In this document: in pieces, positions 1-7,012 of the stretch
Numbering within the stretch: position 1 is the stretch's first letter
Layout: each line of letters opens with the position of its first letter
Assembly (NCBI GenBank): GCA_017472905.1
Contig: JAFUNW010000097.1
Span: 1-12,113, forward strand
Reading direction: 5' to 3'
DNA: 12,113 nt
Source of the DNA: Bacteroidaceae bacterium
GTDB taxonomy: Bacteria > Bacteroidota > Bacteroidia > Bacteroidales > Bacteroidaceae
Notes under the pieces: generated by a model
Databases searched by the model: none
Told to the model about the DNA's origin: nothing
What the model saw: the letters and a program-made list of their open reading frames with translations, nothing else
Program-made: the position numbers and the translations under genes

Positions 1-351
1 AAAACATGGATATACGCAAATGGCAGCAACATGAGGAAGGTCGGGATGTAATTCATCAAATTCATTAACCCGTTCTACTAGTTTCAATACACTTTCTTCG
101 TTGTCGGTAGTCTTCAGAGTGGTGAGGTCTATGCTACTCAACAGCTTCTTTTTGACTTCCGGAGTGTTGTTTTCATTGACATATTCCAATAGACGTGAAA
201 CCTGTGAGCGGATTTGCTCATCGTTCAATCGGGTGTTATACTGCGCCAAAGCTTCGTTATACTTGTCTCGGCTGCTGAAATCTTCTTCGTAGAAGTGGTT
301 ATGCTCATGTTCGCATCCACATTCGCATTCGTGGTCGTGATGATGACTCAT
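1..351 (-). CDS. deoC: Deoxyribose-phosphate aldolase, 5' part only (runs off the left edge)
   Basis: The frame is open from an ATG at 351 to base 1, giving 117 codons with no stop, so the C-terminal part lies outside the window. DeoC cleaves 2-deoxyribose 5-phosphate to glyceraldehyde 3-phosphate and acetaldehyde in deoxynucleoside breakdown, in the cytoplasm. The supporting sequence is IDLTTLKTTDNEES near residues 73 to 86 and VAAICVYP near 108 to 115. These match the N-terminal beta strands of the class I aldolase barrel of DeoC (DLTTLN.DDT and AAICIYP in E. coli). The catalytic lysine lies beyond the window. The first 19 residues are unusual, with seven His and three Cys (HHHDHECECGCEHEHNH). 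A TACTTTTG -7-like element lies about 40 bases upstream, so the gene may have its own promoter downstream of the Rpn gene. The family call is fairly secure, but catalytic competence cannot be judged here. Confidence 0.85.
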   Translation of the reverse strand, partial: MSHHHDHECECGCEHEHNHFYEEDFSSRDKYNEALAQYNTRLNDEQIRSQVSRLLEYVNENNTPEVKKKLLSSIDLTTLKTTDNEESVLKLVERVNEFDELHPDLPHVAAICVYPCF

Positions 352-390
352 AATGTATAATAGATTTTTATTTTCTTGCTAAAAATGGAA

Positions 391-398
391 CAAAAGTA
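391..398 (-). promoter_or_regulatory. Putative Bacteroides -7 element ahead of deoC
   Basis: The minus strand reads TACTTTTG, an exact match to the Bacteroides TAnnTTTG -7 element, about 40 bases before the deoC ATG. I see no good TTG -33 element at 19 to 21 bases, so this is half a promoter at best. It would let deoC be expressed independently of the Rpn gene. Confidence 0.4.
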
Positions 399-432
399 GA
401 TTAGATTTATAGACTTTATCTCATAATGAAAT

Positions 433-1380
433 TTATAACGAATCCAATTCTTCTAAAGGAAGCCCGGTAAATGTGGCGATGGTTGCTAAGTCAATATTAG
501 CAAGTTTCATTTTGCGAGCTATTTCATATCGTTCCTCCGCTCTACCTTCCGCTCTGCCCTCCGCTCTACCCTCTGCTCTGCCTTCCGCTCTACCCTCTGC
601 TCTACCCTCTGCTCTACCCTCTGCTCTGCCTTCCGCTCTGCCCTCCGCTCTGCCCTCTGCTCTTTCAGTGGTAATATTGTCTCGAAGAATGACAACATTG
701 TCTAAATGACGGTAATAGGCATTCTTCTCATCTTTAGAGAGTGAATTTACATTCAGTCGTTTACGTGCTTCTCCCAATCCGGGTGCATCTGCATCATCGG
801 GGATTTCACCTGTATTAAGGAAGTATATCCACTGTTCAAGGGGAATTTTGGACCATTTATTAAAGTCGTTTACTCGTAAAATGTAGTATTCAGGATATAG
901 TTGGCTGACGGTATCAACTTTGAACTTCTCTCGTTGGAAAGGAGAGAGTTGTAGGATATCATTGTCGTGTATACCTCGGAATTCCGTAGTTCCGTGATAG
1001 ACGGTGTCTTTTCCTGCTCCTAAGGCAAAATAGACGATATTGATGCTATATACCTTACGTATATTTTCGTATCCTTGTCCACGTTGTATGTATTCTGTTA
1101 CCAATTTGGATACTCCGAAAAGCATACGTTGAAAATAGGCATACTCATTGTTGTTTTGAATTTCAAATAATATCAATTGTCCTTTGCTGTCTTCTGCGAG
1201 GATGTCTACACGATTGTATTTATCGTACTCATCTTCTTGATTACTTTCACTTTCCAATAATCGCTGAATTGTAATTTTTTCATTTAAGAGAGTAGTCAAC
1301 AGCCCTTCTATTACGCCAAAGTTTGCTTTGTTGCGTAATAGCCGTTTCATAGCCCAATCAAATCGGATATAATTTGCCAT
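433..1380 (-). CDS. Rpn family PD-(D/E)XK nuclease with C-terminal AEGR repeat tract
   Basis: This 315-residue protein belongs to the Rpn / PDDEXK-transposase-like family, usually annotated 'Rpn family recombination-promoting nuclease/putative transposase'. The nuclease core occupies roughly residues 5 to 170. It shows RVDILAED (Asp59) followed by ILFEIQ (Glu73, Gln75), the expected D...ExQ/K active-site pattern. The N-terminal FDWAMKRLLRN is typical of the family. Residues 241 to 280 are ten exact AEGR repeats, followed by AEER. The last 30 residues (ARKMK...IATFTGLPLEEL) are the usual helical tail. E. coli Rpn proteins are DNA endonucleases with reported recombination and anti-phage roles, and some encode an intragenic C-terminal antitoxin. 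Whether that applies here is unknown. The in-frame ATGs are codons 1, 11, 86 and 291, so none lies just before the repeats. The gene has its own promoter-like site and separates the MazG gene from deoC, which suggests insertion into an older operon. Confidence 0.9.
   Translation of the reverse strand: MANYIRFDWAMKRLLRNKANFGVIEGLLTTLLNEKITIQRLLESESNQEDEYDKYNRVDILAEDSKGQLILFEIQNNNEYAYFQRMLFGVSKLVTEYIQRGQGYENIRKVYSINIVYFALGAGKDTVYHGTTEFRGIHDNDILQLSPFQREKFKVDTVSQLYPEYYILRVNDFNKWSKIPLEQWIYFLNTGEIPDDADAPGLGEARKRLNVNSLSKDEKNAYYRHLDNVVILRDNITTERAEGRAEGRAEGRAEGRAEGRAEGRAEGRAEGRAEGRAEGRAEERYEIARKMKLANIDLATIATFTGLPLEELDSL
539..663. repeat. 12-bp tandem repeat encoding AEGR, ten full units
   Basis: Ten full 12-bp units run from 539 to 658, plus a partial unit to 663. 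The plus-strand form is GCTCTRCCYTCY, and units differ only at the R and Y positions. Because 12 is a multiple of 3, gain or loss of units keeps the Rpn reading frame and only changes the length of the charged Ala-Glu-Gly-Arg linker. Near-identical units of this kind are prone to slippage or recombination, so the copy number probably varies between strains. Confidence 0.95.
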
Positions 1381-1410
1381 AAGTTACCAAATCATTCGGT
1401 TTATATCAGA

Positions 1411-1441
1411 CAAAGGTATTGCTTTATTCTGAAAATAACAA
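1411..1441 (-). promoter_or_regulatory. Putative Bacteroides promoter for the Rpn gene
   Basis: The minus strand has TTG (1441 to 1439), a 20-base spacer and TACCTTTG (1418 to 1411). This fits the Bacteroides primary sigma pattern of a TTTG-like -33 element, 19 to 21 bases, and TAnnTTTG. The start codon is about 30 bases downstream. The site lies in the 83-base gap after the MazG gene, which implies that the nuclease gene is transcribed independently. Confidence 0.6.
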
Positions 1442-1463
1442 TCTTTTTACAAAGTTTTGTATC

Positions 1464-1790
1464 TTATTTCTTCAACTTCTCATTCTCTAGATGTCTAGTT
1501 TTGTCACGCTCTGTCTTTTTCTGCAGGTTGCGCTCGAAGGCTTCGGTGAGATTTACTCCCGTTTGATTGGCCAGGCAAAGGAGAACCCAAAGGACATCAG
1601 CCATTTCATCACCTAAGTCGTACTTCTCGTTCTTTTTGAACGATTGATCACCGTAGGTACGTGCCATGATACGTGCTAGCTCACCTACTTCTTCTGTGAG
1701 ACAAGCCATGTTTGTCAGTTCGCTGAAATAGCGTACACCGTAGGCCTTTATCCAAAGGTCAACGCGTTCTTGTGCTTCTTGTAGGGTCAT
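1464..1790 (-). CDS. MazG-like nucleotide pyrophosphohydrolase
   Basis: This 108-residue protein is a single-domain, all-alpha NTP pyrophosphohydrolase of the MazG/dUTPase superfamily. Such enzymes hydrolyse (d)NTPs, often non-canonical ones, to NMP and pyrophosphate, and so clean the nucleotide pool. The metal-binding motif is visible as EEVGE (residues 33 to 37) and DEMADV (61 to 66), spaced as in the ExxE...ExxD signature of the family. The length is usual for single-domain members, about half that of E. coli MazG, which has two domains. The ATG at 1790 lies one base past the dtd stop codon (1792 to 1794), so translation is probably coupled to dtd. The exact substrate cannot be read from the sequence, so I leave the symbol blank. 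Confidence 0.88.
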   Translation of the reverse strand: MTLQEAQERVDLWIKAYGVRYFSELTNMACLTEEVGELARIMARTYGDQSFKKNEKYDLGDEMADVLWVLLCLANQTGVNLTEAFERNLQKKTERDKTRHLENEKLKK

Positions 1791-1791
1791 A

Positions 1792-2244
1792 TTATTCTTT
1801 GTTCTTTGTATCCATGCAAATCGTTACCGGTCCATCGTTTAGCAATTCTATTTTCATGTCAGCACCGAATTCGCCTGTTCCTATATTTTTACCGAGGATA
1901 TTGGAGAGTTCTGTGCAGAATTGTTCATAAAGTGGAACGGAAATATCCGGTTTGGCTGCACGAATGTAGGATGGTCTATTTCCTTTTTTGGTTGATGCAA
2001 ATAGAGTGAATTGACTGATGACTAAAATCTCTCCTCCGATATCTAGTATACTTCGGTTCATAACTCCTTGTTCGTCATCAAATATTCGCAACCCTACAAT
2101 CTTCTTGCAGAGCCATCGGATGTCATCTTCTGTGTCGGTCTCTTCTATGCCGACAAGCACTAGTAGTCCTTTTTGAATAGCTGATTTTATCATTCCATTG
2201 ATACTTACAGATGCGTGGCTTACGCGTTGAATAACTGTTCGCAT
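1792..2244 (-). CDS. dtd: D-aminoacyl-tRNA deacylase
   Basis: Dtd hydrolyses D-amino acids (and mischarged glycine) from tRNA, recycling the tRNA and guarding translation against D-residues in the cytoplasm. The 150-residue product starts MRTVIQRVSHASVSING, the normal start of the family. I therefore chose the ATG at 2244 over an in-frame ATG at 2271, which would add nine atypical residues. The two conserved active-site motifs are present: SQFTLFA at residues 77 to 83, and NDGPVT at 136 to 141 with the Gly-cisPro pair that rejects L-aminoacyl substrates. GNRPSY at 88 to 93 is also conserved. The length is as expected. The gene is one base from the MazG gene, so the two form a coupled pair. 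A 73-base gap separates it from the MutS-like gene upstream. Confidence 0.95.
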   Translation of the reverse strand: MRTVIQRVSHASVSINGMIKSAIQKGLLVLVGIEETDTEDDIRWLCKKIVGLRIFDDEQGVMNRSILDIGGEILVISQFTLFASTKKGNRPSYIRAAKPDISVPLYEQFCTELSNILGKNIGTGEFGADMKIELLNDGPVTICMDTKNKE

Positions 2245-2317
2245 AGTGTTGTTTATTGTTTTTAGGGGCAAAAATTTAACAAAGGAATAGCGAGAGACAT
2301 AGATGCTTTTCTTGCTT

Positions 2318-4141
2318 TTACCATTCTCCGTTTCCGATTCCCATCTGTTGCATCAAGAAACAAGCGTTCATGTTTTGGGCAATACCGGGACGGAGACGAT
2401 AGGGGAAAGTGAGTTGGTTGTTCTGGATGTCGGCCTCGAAACAATGATTGCGTATATGAGTGGGATAATGGTCGGCCAAAGTTCCAAGGAGTAGATCGTG
2501 GGTGGCAATAATGCCGTTAGCCTGTAGGTGGATGAGTTGTTTCAGCAAAGCCAAAGAGCCTTTCTGCTTATCCACAGAGTTGGTGCCACGCAATATTTCA
2601 TCAAGTACGATGAAAAGGCGTTCACCCGCTTTCAAAGAGTCGATGATGAGCTTCATCCTTTTTAGTTCGGCAAAGAAGTACGACTCCCCGTTGCTGAGAC
2701 TGTCGGCTGTGCGTAGGCTGGTGAGCAAACGGGCAGGAGTGAAAGTCATTCCCTCGCCACATACGGGCAATCCCACGCAGGCCAATAGGTAGTTGACTGA
2801 GATGGTGCGCAGGTAGGTGCTCTTTCCCGCCATGTTAGCACCGGTGATAACGAGGAAAAAGGGATTTCCGATAATCTCTATGGGATTGGCCACACACGTG
2901 CCACGCTTCATCAGTGGATGGCTCAGCGAGGTAGCTTGGTAGATGAACCTTGTGTCTTTTACTTCGGGCCATGTATAGTCGGGATGATGACGAGCAAACA
3001 GGGCCATTGATGTGTAGGCGTCAGCTTGTGCCAAAGCATCCATCCACGAGGGGATGTGGGTGGCGTACGTTCGTTTCCACTCTTCGAGCCGAATCATCTG
3101 ATATATTTCCCAAAAGAAAAGACCGTTCAAAAGGAAGAGAAGCAGGACGTTGTTCCGCCTGTCGAGGACATCCATCAGCTTGTGCAAACGCCGGATGGCC
3201 GATGAAGCAGAAGCATCCGTAAGGTTGAATACCGATATTTGCTCGACAAGTCCGATGGCAGGGGCGATCAGCGACAGAGTGCGCAAGCGGTAGCTGAACT
3301 CTTGTTGCTTGCGGGTGATGTGGGTGGTGAAGATAGATGCTACGGTGGCAAACATCACGGTGACGAGTAGGGCTTGTGAATAGGATGCCATGCCTCCTAT
3401 GACCGCTCCCCATACCAGCAGATTGATGCATGCAGACAAAGGAATGAGCAGGCGGTAAATCCATTTGCCTGCAAAACTGTCGGGCTGAGTCGCCCAAGCG
3501 TCCCAACCGGGGTTGTCCAAGAGAAGCAGTGTCTCATCTCCCTTGTTTCCGTTTGTTCGATAGTCTTCTGCGGCGGCGGTCAGCATCTCTACACGGAAGC
3601 GGGTCAGGAATTCTCCGTTCGTAGTCATCTTTTGTAAGAGCTGTTGCCTTTCGCGAATCGCTTTTGCTTCAGTCAGAGGCTTTCCCAACAAATCGGATAA
3701 CCGGTGACTCCCCACATCGCTACACGTGCGGTTTATCATCTGGAAAAGCGAATTCTGTCCGTAAAGGTCAATGTCATGGGCATAGTCGTGTCCTGTGTTC
3801 ACATATTCCTTTCCGTCCCTCTGCCCTGAATAGTCTTCAGACAAATGGGCCAAATCACCCCGACAGACCGAGAGTCTGATTTCATCATAAGAATAGTGGG
3901 CAAACAGTCTTGTGTGGTATTTCACTAATGCGAGGAAGAGCATGAATCCCACTACGCTGATGGCGGGTAGCAGGGGTGTCTTCTGTCCCGCAATATAAAA
4001 GCAGATGCTCAACAAGGCCGTTAGAAAAAGGACCAGACGGAGCATACTTATCCACCGGATGTGTCGGTGCAACCGGCATTGACTCTCCTTGATGCGGGAA
4101 ATTTCTGTTTGGCACTCAACCATAAGGGTTTCTATAGACAT
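2318..4141 (-). CDS. Membrane-anchored MutS-like ATPase
   Basis: This 607-residue protein has the MutS core and ATPase domains but no mismatch-recognition domain I and no Smr nuclease domain, so it is neither canonical MutS nor MutS2. Two hydrophobic segments lie at about residues 32 to 50 and 57 to 75, and more at about 229 to 272 and 331 to 349, which points to membrane attachment. DLYGQNSLFQMINRT (125 to 139) is the conserved start of the MutS core (domain III). The ATPase has Walker A GANMAGKST (434 to 442), SYFFAELKRM (487 to 496), Walker B FIVLDEILRGT (510 to 520), and the ATHD switch histidine (His548). The C-terminal YRLRPGIAQNMNACFLM is also typical. Its function is unknown; a DNA- or membrane-related ATPase is likely. 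It lies between uvrC and dtd with its own -7-like site, and is richer in GC (36 of 60 bases at 2701 to 2760) than uvrC (25 of 60 at 5461 to 5520). A second ATG, codon 7, could be the true start. Confidence 0.85.
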   Translation of the reverse strand: MSIETLMVECQTEISRIKESQCRLHRHIRWISMLRLVLFLTALLSICFYIAGQKTPLLPAISVVGFMLFLALVKYHTRLFAHYSYDEIRLSVCRGDLAHLSEDYSGQRDGKEYVNTGHDYAHDIDLYGQNSLFQMINRTCSDVGSHRLSDLLGKPLTEAKAIRERQQLLQKMTTNGEFLTRFRVEMLTAAAEDYRTNGNKGDETLLLLDNPGWDAWATQPDSFAGKWIYRLLIPLSACINLLVWGAVIGGMASYSQALLVTVMFATVASIFTTHITRKQQEFSYRLRTLSLIAPAIGLVEQISVFNLTDASASSAIRRLHKLMDVLDRRNNVLLLFLLNGLFFWEIYQMIRLEEWKRTYATHIPSWMDALAQADAYTSMALFARHHPDYTWPEVKDTRFIYQATSLSHPLMKRGTCVANPIEIIGNPFFLVITGANMAGKSTYLRTISVNYLLACVGLPVCGEGMTFTPARLLTSLRTADSLSNGESYFFAELKRMKLIIDSLKAGERLFIVLDEILRGTNSVDKQKGSLALLKQLIHLQANGIIATHDLLLGTLADHYPTHIRNHCFEADIQNNQLTFPYRLRPGIAQNMNACFLMQQMGIGNGEW

Positions 4142-4585
4142 GGGAATTATTTGTTTATTTCATTTTTCGTTTCCAACAATCTCCGCTTTCATGTCGAAAT
4201 GCTTTAAATTCTGCTGCAAAGGTATAAAATAATGAGTTACGGAAGAGTATTTTCCTTTTGTATTTCTCTATAACTCGTTTTTAGTACTTTCGTTATCAGT
4301 GAAGAATGTTGCTCATTGAATATTTAGATCTTATCGCTAGGATTTAAGTCTTTTGGTTTTAACGTCTATATCTTCAGAAGCTTTCCTGCTCTTTTACCGG
4401 TTCGTTTGGACCTTTTGCTTGTGAATATTCTATTTTGCTTGAAAATGTGAGCAAAGAAAAGCGAACTTATAATATTGAAAATCAGTTGGATGATTGGAAT
4501 ATTGACGCAAAATCCTTGCGATATTTTCATCTTTTCGGGCGGAAGGACGGAAATTTGCACGTATTTTGGGCTTTGTTTGGAGGTA
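4142..4585. other. 444-base intergenic region between uvrC and the MutS-like gene
   Basis: I find no convincing gene here. The short open frames on both strands have no family resemblance and I treat them as chance. The region holds a -7-like site at 4217 to 4224. It also has a direct repeat TTTTGCTTG at 4413 and 4433 (20 bases apart), a weak inverted repeat TTTGCT/AGCAAA (4434 to 4455), and a small hairpin CGCAA/TTGCG (4506 to 4520). None has a U-run that would make it a clear uvrC terminator. Confidence 0.6.
4217..4224 (-). promoter_or_regulatory. Putative -7 element for the MutS-like gene
   Basis: The minus strand reads TACCTTTG, an exact TAnnTTTG match, 75 bases before the ATG at 4141. 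The -33 region about 20 bases upstream is only TTC-like, so the promoter would be weak or need help. It supports separate transcription from uvrC. Confidence 0.45.
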
Positions 4586-6409
4586 TTAGGTCTCCTTCAA
4601 TCCCACTACGAGTATCTTGGCTTTGGCCGGACCGATGACGGAGGCAATCTCCTCCTCAGTAGCTTCGCGGATACGTTTCACGCTTTTGAATTGTTTCAAT
4701 AGGGTAGATTTTGTTTTTTCTCCGATTCCGTTGATTGTGTCGAGGATTGAAGCTGTTTGCCTTTTACTGCGTTTGTCGCGATGGAAAGTAATGGCAAATC
4801 GGTGTACCTCATTCTGTATTTGTTCCAATAAGTGGAAAAGGGGAGTGTTTTGTTTCAGTCCGATAGTTAATGGTGGGAATCCGAAAAGTAATTCTCGGGT
4901 TCTGTGTTTGTCGTCTTTTGCTAGTCCGGCTATAGGGATTTGTAAATGTAATTCATCTTCGATTACTTGACGTACCGTCTCCATCTGTCCTTTTCCTCCA
5001 TCTGTAATGATGAGGTCGGGTAGGGGAGTGCCCTCTTCTATGGCTCGGCTGTAACGCCTGCGTACCACTTCCTGCATGGAGGCATAGTCATCGGGGCCAA
5101 CGACCGTCTTGAGGTTGTATTTGCGATAGTCTTGTTTGCTGGGTTTGGCTTTCTTGAATACTACACAAGCAGCAACAGCATCGCTTCCGGAAATATTAGA
5201 GTTGTCGAAGCATTCGATTTGTATCGGCATTTTTTTCATTCCCAAGGCAGCTTGTATCTCTTTCATAAGTCTAACACTCTTTTGTTCCGGATTTAGCTTT
5301 TCAGCTTGTTTCATTCGGTCGGCACGATACTGTTTTACATTAAGAATCGAAAGGTCTAGTAACTTCTTCTTTTCTCCTCGTTGGGGTATAGTAAAAGTTA
5401 CATTATTAAGTTCTAAATTCAATTCAAACGGAACGATAATCTCACGAGAAAGACTTTTGTATCGTTCGCGCATTTCAATGATTCCCAATTGCAGAAGTTC
5501 TTCTTTGCTTTCCTCTAGTCGTCTTTTGTATTCAAAAGTAAACGCTTGATTAATAGAACCTTGTGCTATGTGTAGATAATTGATGAATGCCGATTCTTCA
5601 TCCTGTTCGATAGAGAAGACATCAATGTTGTGGAGCGAATTGCTTACAACCTCGCTTTTTGCTTGGAAATTCTTGATGAATTGATAGCGCTCTTTGATTG
5701 CTTGTGCTTCTTCAAAGTGCATTTCGTTTGCCAATGTTTGCATCTCTTGCATCATGCTTCGTGTCAACTCCTGCACATTCCCTCGTAGGATTTCTCGGAT
5801 TTCCTGAATACTTTTCATGTATTCTTCATGCGATTGTTCTCCGATGCAGGGTCCTAGACAGTTTTTGATGTGGTATTCCAAGCAGACTTTAAATCGATTG
5901 TTTTTAATGGCTTCTGGAGTAAGACCTAAATGGCAGGTTCGTATGGGATATAGCTTGCGTATGAGGGCTAACAATCCATTCATGGTAGGGATATGGCTAT
6001 AAGGCCCAAAATAAGTAGAACCGTCTCGGATGATTCGTCTGGTGGGGTAGATTCTTGGAAAATATTCATTGCTGATGCAGATAGATGGGTAGGTTTTGTC
6101 GTCCTTTAGCAATACATTGTAGCGAGGTTTGTACTTTTTTATCAGGTTGTTTTCCAATAAAAGAGCATCTTCTTCGCTCTTTACGACAACATATTTTATA
6201 TCTGTTATTTTGCTAACCAAGATGCGTGTTTTCCCGGGTTCATGCTCTTTACTGAAATAAGAATAGACTCTTCGCCGAAGGTTCTTGGCTTTTCCTACGT
6301 AAATGATGTTCTTTTCCTTATCCAGATACTGATAGCATCCGGGACTTTCAGGAAGATTCATTACGATGCCTCGCAAATAGTCGTTAGTATTCAGTTCAAG
6401 TTCCGTCAT
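4586..6409 (-). CDS. uvrC: Excinuclease ABC subunit C
   Basis: UvrC makes the 3' and 5' incisions around bulky DNA lesions once UvrB is loaded, in nucleotide excision repair. All domains are present in the 607 residues. The GIY-YIG nuclease (3' cut) spans about 18 to 100, with GCYQYL (24 to 29), YVGKAKNLRRR (37 to 47) and Glu86 in LLLENNLIKKYKPRYN. The UvrB-interacting UVR motif lies at about 210 to 245. The RNase H-like domain (5' cut) has Asp402 in FDNSN, Asp470 in ITDGGKGQ and His536 in EVHRFA. A double helix-hairpin-helix covers about 554 to 605. Cys159, Cys176, Cys184 and Cys188 match the cluster reported to hold a 4Fe-4S centre in E. coli UvrC. The gene starts 10 bases after the apt stop, so it is co-transcribed with apt and probably mnmG. 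The length is normal and I see no damage. Confidence 0.97.
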   Translation of the reverse strand: MTELELNTNDYLRGIVMNLPESPGCYQYLDKEKNIIYVGKAKNLRRRVYSYFSKEHEPGKTRILVSKITDIKYVVVKSEEDALLLENNLIKKYKPRYNVLLKDDKTYPSICISNEYFPRIYPTRRIIRDGSTYFGPYSHIPTMNGLLALIRKLYPIRTCHLGLTPEAIKNNRFKVCLEYHIKNCLGPCIGEQSHEEYMKSIQEIREILRGNVQELTRSMMQEMQTLANEMHFEEAQAIKERYQFIKNFQAKSEVVSNSLHNIDVFSIEQDEESAFINYLHIAQGSINQAFTFEYKRRLEESKEELLQLGIIEMRERYKSLSREIIVPFELNLELNNVTFTIPQRGEKKKLLDLSILNVKQYRADRMKQAEKLNPEQKSVRLMKEIQAALGMKKMPIQIECFDNSNISGSDAVAACVVFKKAKPSKQDYRKYNLKTVVGPDDYASMQEVVRRRYSRAIEEGTPLPDLIITDGGKGQMETVRQVIEDELHLQIPIAGLAKDDKHRTRELLFGFPPLTIGLKQNTPLFHLLEQIQNEVHRFAITFHRDKRSKRQTASILDTINGIGEKTKSTLLKQFKSVKRIREATEEEIASVIGPAKAKILVVGLKET

Positions 6410-6419
6410 TTCTATTTGT

Positions 6420-6953
6420 TTATTCCCCTTCGAGTTTTAATATGGATGTAATTTCTGTTTCTGGTTGGAATAGATTACGTCCTTTTAAATCGGTCAGTTC
6501 GATAATGAAATTGATGAACGTTTGTTGCGGAGAGAATCTTTGTACTAGATTATAGGCAGCCTTGGCTGTGCCTCCGGTGGCTAATAAATCATCATGGATT
6601 AATACTACATCCTCTTTTTCAATAGCGTCTTTATGTATTTCGATAGAGTCTGTCCCATATTCTTTGTTGAACACCTCCTGAATTGTTTCTGCCGGAAGTT
6701 TTCCCGGTTTGCGTGCAGGAATGAACCCTGCTCCCAGTCGCATGGCTAATGCAGCTCCTAAAATAAAGCCGCGCGATTCTATTCCTACAACTTTGGTAAT
6801 ACCCTTGTCTTTGTACAAATCGTAAAGGGTGTCCTCCAAATATCGCAGACAAGTAGGATTTTTAAAAAGAGTAGTTACATCATAGAATAATATTCCGGGA
6901 ATAGGAAAGTTTGGTACGGTTCTAAGGTTTTTAATGAGCTCTTCTTTATTCAT
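6420..6953 (-). CDS. apt: Adenine phosphoribosyltransferase
   Basis: Apt converts adenine and PRPP to AMP and pyrophosphate, salvaging adenine in the cytoplasm. The 177-residue length is standard. The start LIKNLRTVPNFPIPGILFYDVTTL is characteristic of bacterial Apt. GIESRGFILG (57 to 66) and RKPGKLP (81 to 87) are conserved substrate-side segments. The PRPP-binding signature VVLIHDDLLATGGTA spans about 116 to 130. The gene sits between mnmG (59-base gap holding the parS-like site) and uvrC (10-base gap). I see no promoter-like element in the upstream gap, so it is probably read from the mnmG promoter. Confidence 0.96.
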   Translation of the reverse strand: MNKEELIKNLRTVPNFPIPGILFYDVTTLFKNPTCLRYLEDTLYDLYKDKGITKVVGIESRGFILGAALAMRLGAGFIPARKPGKLPAETIQEVFNKEYGTDSIEIHKDAIEKEDVVLIHDDLLATGGTAKAAYNLVQRFSPQQTFINFIIELTDLKGRNLFQPETEITSILKLEGE

Positions 6954-6986
6954 AACCAGTGTTTTATATTGTTTTCTTAATTTGTT

Positions 6987-7002
6987 TGTTTCACGTGGAA
7001 CA
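6987..7002 (-). other. parS-like ParB-binding site between mnmG and apt
   Basis: The minus strand reads TGTTCCACGTGAAACA. This fits the published bacterial parS consensus TGTTNCACGTGAAACA at every defined base, and the plus strand is a near-perfect palindrome around CACGTG. parS is where ParB loads as a CTP-dependent clamp to organise and segregate the origin region. The site starts 10 bases past the mnmG stop codon and is intergenic. Many bacteria carry parS close to oriC, often near gidA/mnmG and parAB. ParB itself is not in this window. Confidence 0.8.
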
Positions 7003-7012
7003 TCTATTCCGG

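Noticed and set aside
539..658. CRISPR-like array from regular repeats
   Set aside because: The units are 12 bp, contiguous without spacers and in frame with a coding region.
473..709. Plus-strand open frame with an ALPS repeat
   Set aside because: It is the antisense shadow of the AEGR repeat in the Rpn gene; the minus-strand frame has a recognisable nuclease domain and a promoter.
433..1380. Active transposon or insertion sequence, as the 'transposase' annotation of this family might suggest
   Set aside because: I see no terminal inverted repeats or target duplications, and the family is a PD-(D/E)XK nuclease without shown transposition.
2245..2271. Nine-residue N-terminal extension of dtd from an earlier ATG
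   Set aside because: Dtd proteins begin at MRTVIQRV-like sequence, and the extra residues match nothing in the family.
2280..2287. Separate dtd promoter (TTCCTTTG on the minus strand)
   Set aside because: One mismatch at a key base and no TTG at 19 to 21 bases upstream; too weak to annotate.
4366..4560. 64-codon minus-strand open frame between uvrC and the MutS-like gene
   Set aside because: No family resemblance, no promoter-like site and low-complexity composition; most likely chance in AT-rich DNA.
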